Positions 53,836 to 62,859 of a stretch of DNA of 64,000 nucleotides are shown here, one piece after another. The stretch is from positions 39,775,105-39,839,104 of the forward strand of contig JAPTYO010000004.1 in the NCBI GenBank assembly GCA_036873135.1. The letters run 5' to 3'. The DNA comes from Clarkia xantiana subsp. parviflora. Its lineage: Eukaryota > Streptophyta > Magnoliopsida > Myrtales > Onagraceae. The position numbers and the translations under genes were made by a program. Under the pieces are notes generated by a model. The model was not told the DNA's origin. It saw nothing but the letters and a program-made list of their open reading frames with translations, and ran no database searches. Numbering within the stretch: the first letter of the stretch is position 1; each line of letters begins with the position of its first letter.

Positions 53836-54975
53836 GGCAGGCCGTGACTCCTTCGTGTAGCTCCCTCAGGATCCGATTTGTGTCAGGCTCTGCTACGCAT
53901 TTTAGAAAAGGCTTTACATACCCTTTTTTGTACAACTGGTTGTCTACCATTGCATAGTTGTCCGCGATCCGCCGCAACCTGACAGCTGCCACCTTATCAT
54001 CGGGGAGTGTCCCTGTAGTCAGATACGTGACCATCGGGGTCATCCACGTGGGCTTTTCCTCCTCCTCCGATCCTGTCTCAATAGCGCAGACCTCCGCCAG
54101 ATTGATATTTGAGATAATCACCTTCTCTAGGAAATGCACCTTTCGATTCTCCTCGGGGGCCACTCCCAGAGCGAACTTGCTCAAGGCATCTGCCTCCGCG
54201 TTTTCTTCCCTCGGGATTGCCTCGATATCAAAGCTTTTGAAGCTCTCCTTCAAAGTCTGCACCTCGTGCAAATACTTCTTCATTGTCGAGCTCTTAGCTT
54301 CATAGTTCCCCTGGACTTGATTTACAACCAAGCTAGCATCGCATTTCACTTTTAAATGGTCGACCCCCGTACCCTTGGCAATCTTAAGGCCTGTGATGAG
54401 AGCCTCATACTCCGCTTCATTGTTGGTGGCTTTGAATGTCAACGCCAAGGCCGTAGGGGCTCGCCTCCACCGGGCGGTATCAATACGAATCCTGCCCCCG
54501 ATCCTTCTACACTCGATGAACCATCAGTGTACATCTCCCAAGTATTCTCCTCATTTGGCTGTTCTGGCTGCTGTTCTGTTGTCGGGACTTCCTCCATGGT
54601 TTCCCCCTCTGCGGGACCCGTTACTTCCAGATCGGGTGCCGTAGACTCAGCTATAAAATCTGCCAATGCCTGGCCCTTAATAGCGGTTCTCGGAGCAAAA
54701 TGAATGCGGAACTCCGTCAACTCGATGGCCCATTTCACCAATCTCCCCGACGCCTCCGGTCGGTTCAAAAAGTGTTTCAAGGGCTGATTAGTCAGTACCG
54801 TGACTTCATGGGCATGGAAGTAAGGTCGCAGTTTTCGAGCGGCAATAACCAACGCGAAGAGATACTTCTCAATAGCGGGATAGTTTATTTCAGACTTGGC
54901 AAACGCCTTGCTTACATAATAGATAGGCACTTGGTTGCCCTTGACAATTTTAATCAAAACAGAACTAACAGCCAC
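53747..54975 (-). pseudogene. E4 RNase H and second (archaeal-type) RNase H
   Basis: From 54975 to 54439: the Ty3-type RNase H part (YYVSKAF, ALVIAARKLRPYF, VLTNQPLKHFL), a Pro/Glu-rich spacer, and the start of the second RNase H (MYTDGSS, GAGFVLIPPGG). A frameshift after GGEPLR (near 54455) leads to the next frame, 54448-53747: ALTFKATNNEAEYEAL, DHLKVKCDASLV and ADALSKFAL, then the integrase zinc region (HEGVTACHEGA). A second frameshift lies near 53835. The double RNase H is the hallmark of the Tat lineage. Confidence 0.87.
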
Positions 54976-57298
54976 GTCGGAAACAGCTAAATAGAGATAA
55001 AGCGGCTCGCCTGGAACTGGTTTTTGCCAACGGCGGAAGGGTACGGAGGTGCTGCTTGAGTGCCTGGAACGCCTCCTCGCACTTGTCGGTCCATTCGAAC
55101 TTCTTGTGGGCCCTCAATACGTCAAAAAATGGCATGGCTCGGTCACTTGCCTTGGATAGGAAGCGATTCATCGCGGCCAACCGGCCATTCAGCACCTGGA
55201 CCTCCCGATGAGTCTTCGGGGACTGCATCTCCTCGATTGCTCGCAGCTTCTCGGGGTTTACCTCGATTCCTCTCTGGCTCACCATGAACCCTAGGAACTT
55301 CCCCGAGTTCACCCCGAAAGCACATTTGTCGGGGTTCAGCCGAACCTGATGGAACTTCATCCGCTCAAACGCTGCCGCCAAGTTCTGGACATGGTCTCCT
55401 GCCTGTCGGGACTTCACCAGCATGTCGTCCACATACGCCTCCATGGTTTTCCCCAACATATCTCCGAACAACTTGTTCACCATCCGCTGGTAAGTTGCTC
55501 CGGCATTGATCAATCCGAAGGGCATCACGTCGTAATGGTAGACGTCACTGTCGGCATAGAAGGCTGTATGGGGGGCATCCTCCTTCGCCATCTTGATCTG
55601 ATTGTACCCGGAATAGGCATCCATGAAGCTCAGCAGCTCATGTCCCGATGTGGCATCCACCAGCTGGTCAATCCTCGGGAGCGGGTAGCAATCCTTCGGG
55701 CAGGCTTTGTTCAAGTCGCGGAAGTCGACACACATCCGCCACTTTCCGTTACTCTTTCGCACCAGCACTCGGTTAGCCACCCAAGTCTGGAATCGGAGCT
55801 CCTTGATGAATCCAGCATCGAGCAGTCTGCCCACCTCTTGCTGGATCGCGATCCTCTTGTCCGCGCCCATCGGACGCCTTCTCTGCGCGATAGGCTTGAT
55901 CGCGGGGTCTATCTTCAGCTCGTGCACTATCACGTCGGGGCTGATTCCTGGCATATCACTCGGGGACCAGGCAAACAGCTCCTTAAACTCCTTCAAGAGC
56001 TCAATCAACTCTTGGGCTCTTTCCTCCGATAAAGCAGAGCCGATCTTCACCTTCCTCTGAGGCCCATCGATCTCTACTTCCTTTAAATCCTCCATGGGGG
56101 CGGGACGCCCATACTCCTCTCGAGGATCAGCATCAGTCTGAAGGACAGTCATGGCCTCCCTCCTTCTCCGTCGGGTGGCGTTAACGTAGCATTTTCGCGA
56201 CGCCACCTGGTCACCCTTGACCTCTCCGACCCCGTTATCAGTCGGGAACTTCATCCTCTGGTGGACCGTCGAGGCGACTGCCATAAGAGGGTTGATGGTG
56301 GTTCTCCCGATGATCGCGTTGTATGCCCCCGCGGACTCCACGACGACGAAATCCACGTTTCGTTTCTCCATCTTCCAGCCACTACCAAACTCCACCGGTA
56401 AGGTAATCATTCCCAGCGGGTAAGAGGTGGAACCCGAGAATCCCACCATCGGGAAGTCCACCTGCGTCAGGTCCTTCTTCGTCTTTCCCATGGCTTCCAG
56501 AGCGTCCATGAAAAGAATATCGGAGGAGCTCCCTCCGTCTATCAGGATCCGCTTCATCTCGAATCCGTCCACATCCAGGGTCACGACCAAGGCGTCGTCG
56601 TGAGGGCTCTCCACGCCTACCAGATCCTCCGCCGAGAAAGAAATTACCATTTCCTCCTTCAGGGTCCACGACCGGGACCTTTTTCCTAGCACCACCGCGG
56701 CAGATATGCGGGAAGCGTAGTTCTCCCGAGAGGCGGAGGTATCACCTCCTGCCGCCATTCCTCCGTGGATGACGTTGATAGTTCCGCGTCTCTCCTTACG
56801 GGCACCTGATCCTGAAGCCTCATGCTCGACCTTCTTCTTCTTCGGGGATCGGTCACGGGATTTGGAGCGGGATCGTGACCGACTTTTGGAACGGGATCGG
56901 CACCGTCCCCTCCCGACGAATTCTTTCAGCTTTCCCTTCTGGATCAGCTTTTCAATCTCCTTCTTCAGCTCCCGACAGTTCTCAGTGTCGTGACAATTGG
57001 CTCGATGGTAGCGACAGTAACGGTCAGGTCGGCCTCCTAGGAATTCGCCTTCTTTCCTCGGGGGGTATCGGGCGAGACCTTGTCTGTCCATCACAGCTAA
57101 CACAGAGGTCATCGAGCTATATGGGAACAGCCCGACCCTCTCGGTTGTCCTTCCTCGGAGGACGCTTGTCTTCTCTCTTATCGGGACGACCACGGTTCCT
57201 ACTTCCCTCCGACTTGTCGCTTCCTTTGCGGTCATCCGACAGCTTGGACGATGGCTTCCCTCTTCCCGATTTCGGGGGATCGAGTTCTCCAGCAGCAA
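54976..57298 (-). pseudogene. E4 gag C-terminus, protease, RT
   Basis: A 777-codon open stretch (57298-54965). In order: the zinc-like YCRYHRANCHDTENC (a Cys replaces the Gly found in E1), an RS-repeat, the INVIHGG linker, protease ILIDGGSSSDILF, the linker with LLKEFKELFAWSPSDMPG, then RT: KWRMCVDFRDLNKACPKD, FMDAYSGYNQI, DVMPFGLINAGATYQ and the catalytic AYVDDMLVKS. The RT reads as complete. The first 60 codons before SSMTSVLAVM are out of frame with gag, so a frameshift near 57120 separates them; another near 55015 separates RT from RNase H. Confidence 0.87.
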
Positions 57299-58466
57299 TC
57301 TTCGACTCCTGGACGTCGGTTTGCTGTTTCACCCTCGCTTGCAGGGCCTCCATACTCCACACGGCCTTCGCGGCTACGCTGTGCATCAGGTCGGAGCCGT
57401 ACGGAGCACTCAAGTTCCGCAGGAAAGTACGGATTGTTTCTCCCTCCGAAATTTCTTCATCAATCTCCGCAGCACTAGCAGTGAATCGTTGGTAATAGTA
57501 TGCCAATGATTCATCGGGTCTCTGCACCACTTGGGTCAAGGACCTCACACTCTTCAGAAGACGCCTCCGACCTTGGTACTGCTTGATGAAGCGATCGTGC
57601 ATATCAGCCCAGCACGTGATGCATCCTGGCGGGAGGCTGAAGAACCAAGTCATGGCCCTTTCTCCTTGGGTGATCGGGAACAGCGAGCATATGAGATCGT
57701 CGTTTGAAGTCCTACCCATCCAGGCCTGGACATGTCTCTGAACATGGCGAACCGGGTCCCCTTCACCATCATACTCCTTGATTGTTGGAATACCAAGCCC
57801 GGGCGGGGCGACGGTATCGATCAGTCGCGGCACGAAAGGATGGCTGGACCGATCCCTTAACTCCGATGTCATCTGCTTCTGGTCACCCATGCAGATGCTG
57901 ACGATCTTCACCACCTGATCGGGGGTGATGGGGCCATTCAGGGGAATGGTCCTATTTTGTACCGGTCCCGGGACGTCGACCACGAACTTCTCCGGGTGTG
58001 CTGGTTCCTTACCCTTGCCTCTGGACGGAACCTCCTGTTCCTCGGGGTCCACCCTCGGCGGGGGTGGCGGTAGTTCTTCTCGCGGAGGCAGCTCCTCCGC
58101 TCTCCTGGCGGCCTCTCTCTTATCCAGCAAGGCCTCCATGGCGGCCAAGAACATGGGCATAGCCTCCGCTACTGCCTTGGCCAACTCCGAGTTCGAAGAC
58201 GACCCTTCTTCCCTTCGCGGGACTCCTTCTCTTCCATGGCCCACCGGGTTTGGGGGAGCCTCATCTTCCTCCCCACGCGGGACATCCTGCCTGTTCCTCT
58301 CAACGTCTCGGACTGAGACCTCATAGCCATCACCTTGCCCCCCTGTCTGGGAAAGAGCAGGGTTCACCCCTTGTTCAGCAACACGTTCCGGCAACGGGGA
58401 GTTCACAGTTCCTGCGGGACGAGAACTGCCAGCCTGAACTTGCTTCTTCTTGCCACCACCGGCCAT
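57117..58466 (-). CDS. E4 gag
   Basis: ATG at 58464-58466 (MAGGGKKK...), about 35 bp after the PBS; the open frame extends further upstream into the PBS, but that ATG is the better start. The N-terminus is Pro/Glu/Gly-rich. The Retrotrans_gag core is HPFVPRLIDTVAPPGLG, EYDGEGDPVRHVQRH, QGERAMTWFFSLPPG, DMHDRFIKQYQGRR, VVQRPDESLAYYYQRF and ETIRTFLRNL, then a basic tail. The frame stops at 57117, just past the frameshift, so zinc motif and protease would be lost unless bypassed. The core is colinear with E1 gag. The protein forms the capsid of cytoplasmic particles. Confidence 0.85.
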   Translation of the reverse strand: MAGGGKKKQVQAGSSRPAGTVNSPLPERVAEQGVNPALSQTGGQGDGYEVSVRDVERNRQDVPRGEEDEAPPNPVGHGREGVPRREEGSSSNSELAKAVAEAMPMFLAAMEALLDKREAARRAEELPPREELPPPPPRVDPEEQEVPSRGKGKEPAHPEKFVVDVPGPVQNRTIPLNGPITPDQVVKIVSICMGDQKQMTSELRDRSSHPFVPRLIDTVAPPGLGIPTIKEYDGEGDPVRHVQRHVQAWMGRTSNDDLICSLFPITQGERAMTWFFSLPPGCITCWADMHDRFIKQYQGRRRLLKSVRSLTQVVQRPDESLAYYYQRFTASAAEIDEEISEGETIRTFLRNLSAPYGSDLMHSVAAKAVWSMEALQARVKQQTDVQESKIAAGELDPPKSGRGKPSSKLSDDRKGSDKSEGSRNRGRPDKREDKRPPRKDNREGRAVPI

Positions 58467-58501
58467 TGATCTGGTAGAAACTACCTTGACTTTTTGTAAG
58501 C

Positions 58502-58519
58502 TTCCCACAGACGGCGCCA
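58502..58519 (-). other. E4 primer-binding site
   Basis: TGGCGCCGTCTGTGGGAA on the minus strand, identical to the E1 site, separated by one base from the 5' LTR. Confidence 0.85.
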
Positions 58520-58520
58520 A

Positions 58521-59280
58521 TGTTGGATCACGGGCAAAGCTCCGTTACGTCCTTGACAGAAAGCTTGGACTCCTGGGCTCCGCGTAATCCTGCAAAAAGG
58601 GATGACCTGGGTGGTGACCCAGAATCCCTCTCCGATGCTTAAATGAGTATGGTGATCAATGGGTGGTAAGCAAAGAGTCTAAGTTCGTATTAGATTATCG
58701 TTTTCTGAGGTAACTTCCTCCTTTATATAGGAGGGGAAGTCACTCAGTTACCTGTTACTGCGCCTGGCAGTTTTGCCCATGATTCCGTGTATCTCGCCAC
58801 GATTCCGTATATCTCGGCTGGGATTCCGTATATCTCGCCCCACGCTCCGCGTATCTTACCCATACGTCCGCGTATTCCGGGCACGCCCTGCGTATCTCGG
58901 GGGATTTATCTTTATCCCTAACCGTCTCCCACTACTCTATCTAGTAGGCGGGTTTCTCGGTCTTTATCCTCTGATCACAAGTCTCGACTCTTGTCGGGGA
59001 CTCCAGAGTTGTCTCATTCTAGATCACCACCCAGGACCTTCAGTCTCTACGGGACAGGTCCAGCCTCTGCGGGGCTTTATTATCGGGGCCTTTACTAAGG
59101 CATATCGGGGCCTGCTCGGAGGCTTCTCATCGGGAGCATTCAGCTCATATGTCGGGACCGCTAAAGTCGGGACCCTTCGTGCTGGGCCTCTGGGCCTTCC
59201 AGGCTTTTCACGAGGCCCACTGGACCTACTTGCCGTCCATTGGCTGTTAACGGGGCTAACGATTACATCGGAACCCATCA
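58521..59280 (-). repeat. E4 5' LTR
   Basis: 760 bp, about 99% like 47672-48431 by eye. It is followed by the TSD TATCC at 59281-59285. Confidence 0.93.
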
Positions 59281-59285
59281 TATCC

Positions 59286-61233
59286 TTGATTGCCTTCCTT
59301 TCTTGTGAGATGGCGATTGAGTGTTTATGAACACTCAAATGTGTCGTACTTGGTAGAGGTATGCACCTAATCTTTATGGCGCTGTCTTGAATCTTCGTGT
59401 ACCTATCTTTGATGAGCATGTTATTCATTGCACATATAATACGGAGTCCAAGGATCTCCGGGTTAGGATCACATTTTGAGAACAGAGACATTGTCATCTA
59501 TTAGATACCCCTCTATCTAGGGAGTTCATTTTTGCAAGGATACTTGTAAGGATATGTGTTCCATCCTTGTTCCAGGCTCATTTGCAGTGTTGTGTCCCTA
59601 ATGGGTATGTTGATGTTCTGACCACCCTTACTAGTAGGGGGTCCATAGGTTTTATATATGCCGGACTCCTTCTTAGTATCATCAATAGCTGGATATGGGG
59701 GATGTCTGACGAACTTCCTTCATGCACTATGGTTCTCTTCATGTCAAAGTTGGTGATTCCCTCTCTTATGACTAATATATCATTGTGTGGAAATACTATG
59801 TTTTCCATATCCCTTTTTAAAAACTTGATGATGGTGCCCCCATTCTTCCTTTGCTAGGCTTGGTGTCCTTGAGAGTTTTTTATGGAAGTGTATTCCATTA
59901 CCTGAGATGAGCTTACTAGGTGTAGTTGTATCTCCTGGCTATTTTGTGAAATCATAAAGATCCGCTGGAGGTGTTTGCCTCTGATGGTGGGCGTTGCCCA
60001 TGTGATATGGTTTCTTTTGTTTTTGACGGGATGTGTTCGTGGGTACCCCCTCTTATGCTAATAGATAATCTATTTGTTTTCGGTGATGACGCATTGTGAC
60101 TGGTGCCCCCCTTGCATATCGATGCAAGATGGCGTCCTTCGACGGACTAGGCCCTAAGGTACTTAGTGGAAGGTTATAGTAAGGGTAGCCCTTTGTGATC
60201 CTCATGGTAATTCTTCTATAGGTTGTTGGGAGTGCTCAACTTATTTTTGGAAGTGAACCATCCATCTTGGTGATCTTTCCCAGAGTCTTGACTTTATAGG
60301 TGTTCTTTGAGATTGAGGAATCTGTTGCTTGTGCATCTCTTGATTGGCGACGGCCTTTTACGGATTCTTCTAGTGGTCCACCTGTGTATATGTATACCCC
60401 GGAGCCCGAAGGCGTCCGGTATGGTCTTTCTTGGAGAACATGTTGATATCAAGTATCAAAATCTACCCATTTTAGGGAGTTGACTTGTTATGCAGTTAAG
60501 TTAAATAAGAGGATATGGGAAGGATATGGGTGTAGGGGTGTTGATACCCCCTGCCTCCTTGATAATGTAACTGTCTTCCTCCATTAGTCTGTGTGTATTC
60601 CTTCCACTTGAGGAGTATAAGGTCGCATCCTTGCAAGGCGGACTAGGTAGAGGTGTATCCTTCATGTATGCTATGTGTGATCTCACTCCACTACGTCTCT
60701 ACATGAGACTTCCCATTGTAGTAGCTATGTACTAGCATGGTGTGGTACTCTATGAGTCCCCTTGTCAAATCCTTGTCTTTTCGACTTCTCCCCTGTCCTA
60801 GGGGGATGTGTACCAAGGGTTGTCATACACAAGAGGTTGGGACCTGTCGTGCTGTATCATGAGTAGGTGGTTGCCTTGTTGTGTTGTCGGGGCGATGTCT
60901 CTCCCTTTGAGCTTTCCTTGGAATGTCTCTTAGTCATGTCCGTGGTGATACGGACTGTATGTGTACATTGCCAGGGTGGATGTTGGAACTCCTATATCCT
61001 TGTTGGTCTGACATGCATGTCCTCCCTTAGTGCGGTGTGTGTCCCTGTTGGGGTACTTGGTTGAATTCCTGCCTCCTTGAAGGTCTTGCTTGTCTGTCTG
61101 CCCCCAGCGGGGTGTATGCCCTGGCGTCCTGGTGTGTCTGTTGCTGCCTTGGAGGCACAAACTGCTGCCTTCCCTCTGGGGGTGGCCCTTGGTTATCTCT
61201 CATTTGTTCTTCTCGCTGCCCTGTTCGAGGGTG
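59286..61233. other. E3 internal DNA right of E4, no gene seen
   Basis: Parallels 20936-22215 of E2 with one extra segment of about 540 bp (59400-59935). The shared wording includes GATCCGCTGGAGGTGTTTGC and GAGGATATGGGAAGGATATG. The open frames found are short and not conserved. Confidence 0.6.
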
Positions 61234-61770
61234 CTAGTGGTGTTCTTCTTCTGGGACTTGTTCTTCCTCATGAACTTCTTCTTCTTCATGCTGGTGTTGC
61301 CTTCCCTGCCTGTTCCTCAGAGTCTCTCTATAGGCTAGTAGCTCATCCAATGCGCTCATCAACTCCGGAGTCACCGTATGTGCTCCTTGTGAGTGTGCAG
61401 GCCTTGTGTTGGTTGTGTGGGCACGATTGTCGTTCCTTTGAGCCGGCATCCCATATGGATATCCTTGAGGTTGTGCCTCATAGTAGTATCCCTGAGGAGG
61501 TGCCGTGTATTGGGATGGCACTCCTTGTTGCTCCCCCTCTCTTTGTGGCCTCCTTGCCAATGGAGTTGAGGCTGTAGAAGACTCAGCCCCAGCTGGGCGT
61601 GAGGGTCCTCCTTCCTGGTTGTTAGGCTGGGGTGCCTGTGGGGCTACCTGAGGCTCTGGGTGTACAGGTTGTTTCTCTGGGTTAGGCTGTCTTGCTGGAG
61701 GTATAGGCTGTCTCCCTGTCCTATTGCCCCCAGGTAGGCGGTTATGCCTAGATGCTAAGCTATTCGTCAT
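61234..61770 (-). CDS. E3 gag-leader ORF, 178 aa
   Basis: ATG at 61768-61770, about 43 bp after the PBS. The product is Pro/Gln-rich with a QGYYYEAQPQGYPYGMPAQ stretch, then VTPELMSALDELLAYRETLRNR and an acidic His/Glu tail. The segment TPELMSALDELLAYRETL resembles TPAMMAALEELLTFRETL in the gag N-terminus of E5 (37881-37934), so it is the front of a Tat-type gag without the capsid core. It could bind particles or RNA, or be relic coding; I cannot tell which. Confidence 0.6.
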   Translation of the reverse strand: MTNSLASRHNRLPGGNRTGRQPIPPARQPNPEKQPVHPEPQVAPQAPQPNNQEGGPSRPAGAESSTASTPLARRPQREGEQQGVPSQYTAPPQGYYYEAQPQGYPYGMPAQRNDNRAHTTNTRPAHSQGAHTVTPELMSALDELLAYRETLRNRQGRQHQHEEEEVHEEEQVPEEEHH

Positions 61771-61821
61771 CGCTCTCGTGATTGCCAGGCTTTCTGTTCG
61801 AAGCCCACGGACGGCGCCAAG

Positions 61822-62622
61822 TGTTAGGTTATAGGTTTCAGGTCAACGGGTCGCCGGGTCGCCGGCCTAAATCCTACTCCTCACTGGAGAACTAGTGGAT
61901 CCTGTGCTTCCTGATCTCGGTCGTTCTAATCCGTATCCTTCCGCCTTTCTCCTTCTCTTCTCCACGTGCCCTGCAAGAGGGGCAATATCAAGCACGGAGG
62001 GGGTGGGGGGGTGGTGCTTGATGTACCCTCTCCGATGCTTAAGTCAATATGTTTCTTAGAGAGATAAAGCTTAGAGAGATGTTAGAGCTAAATTGCACAC
62101 TTAGCCAAGATGTTCAAATGAATGGTGGAAAAGTTGTATTTTTAGGCAACGGTGTCATTAAGGTGGCTTAATGATATCGTTAACCTTTAAACACAATTAA
62201 TTAGCCCTTAAACACGTAATTAAGACCTTTAGGCACGGAGAAAGTCGACAGAAATAAACTGAGTATCGGAGTCGGGAAGCGGTGTCGGGGCCCTTGGGGG
62301 GGGAGGAAAATCCGACCCCTAAGGGTAGGGGTTGGGTGTGGCCACCCAACCCCTCCCTAGGGAGGATAGGGTTGGCCAACCCTATCTCCCCTAGGGGAGA
62401 TCAGGTTGGCCTACCCGATCTCCCTTAGGGGAGGTCGGGTGTGGCCACCCGACCTCACCTAGGTGAGTTTGCCGCGGTCCGGATGAGTATTTTGGCATCA
62501 TCCGGACCGTTGGTGTTTCCGCGGGGTGTTTGGGTCGAAGTTTTGATTTACAATCATTGACGGGGTGATCAAAGTAAAACGATTCGGAAGTCAACGGGTT
62601 CAAATTGGGCGTATATCCATCA
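61822..62622 (-). repeat. E3 5' LTR
   Basis: 801 bp with the longer palindrome array (62290-62470). The TATA box seen in the 3' LTR as TATAAATAC reads TAAAAATAC here (complement of 62137-62144), which may weaken transcription. It is followed by the TSD GAGAT. Confidence 0.93.
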
Positions 62623-62627
62623 GAGAT

Positions 62628-62859
62628 ATACACTAAGCTCCTGGAAAACAAGCTTCTGGGTGCTCTTGAGCCGATGACTGCCTTCTTAGGTAGGAACGTC
62701 GAAGACTGGTGCCGATACCACCAAACATGGGGGCACAATACTAACAGCTGCTTAACTATGAGAATGGAGATCGAGGAGTTTATTGCACATGGAGCCTTGG
62801 GAAGCTATGATGCAAGTGATCATTCTCGTCCGCCACCGAAACATATCAAAGGGAGATAG
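62628..62859 (+). pseudogene. E5 second gag-like region, zinc-motif part
   Basis: Resumes the frame cut at 42490 and runs to a TAG at 62857-62859. It holds WCRYHQTWGHNTNSC, the C..H...GH....C motif typical of Tat gag C-termini, followed by MRMEIEEFI (the usual helix after the motif). A stop comes soon after; no protease or RT follows. Confidence 0.75.

Larger units (their letters stand above)
47672..59280 (-). mobile_element. E4: Tat-lineage Ty3/gypsy element with antisense gene
   Basis: An 11.6-kb minus-strand element with 760-bp LTRs (47672-48431, 58521-59280) differing at about six sites by eye, and a perfect TSD TATCC (47667-47671, 59281-59285). The PBS TGGCGCCGTCTGTGGGAA lies one base inside the 5' LTR; the polypurine tract CTTGGGGGCAAA abuts the 3' LTR. 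The order is gag, protease, RT, RNase H, second RNase H, integrase, tandem array, plus-strand gene, 3' LTR. All pol domains and catalytic motifs are present, but about four frameshifts and one nonsense codon split the frame. It is the same lineage as E1, with distinct LTRs. Confidence 0.93.
42491..62622 (-). mobile_element. E3: LARD-type LTR element, host of Tat element E4
   Basis: A minus-strand element with LTRs 42491-43215 and 61822-62622 and a perfect TSD GAGAT (42486-42490, 62623-62627). The PBS core ggcgcca is at 61813-61819; the polypurine tract CTCGGGGGCATG is the complement of 43216-43227. Without E4 it is about 8.5 kb and parallels E2 in order and wording, but it keeps a leader ORF with ATG and a better antisense ORF. 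There is no pol. The LTRs differ by a 76-bp deletion and a dozen or so substitutions, so it is older than E2. Confidence 0.92.

Noticed and set aside
55349..56032. Plus-strand 227-codon ORF
   Set aside because: Shadow of the RT coding region of E4 on the other strand.
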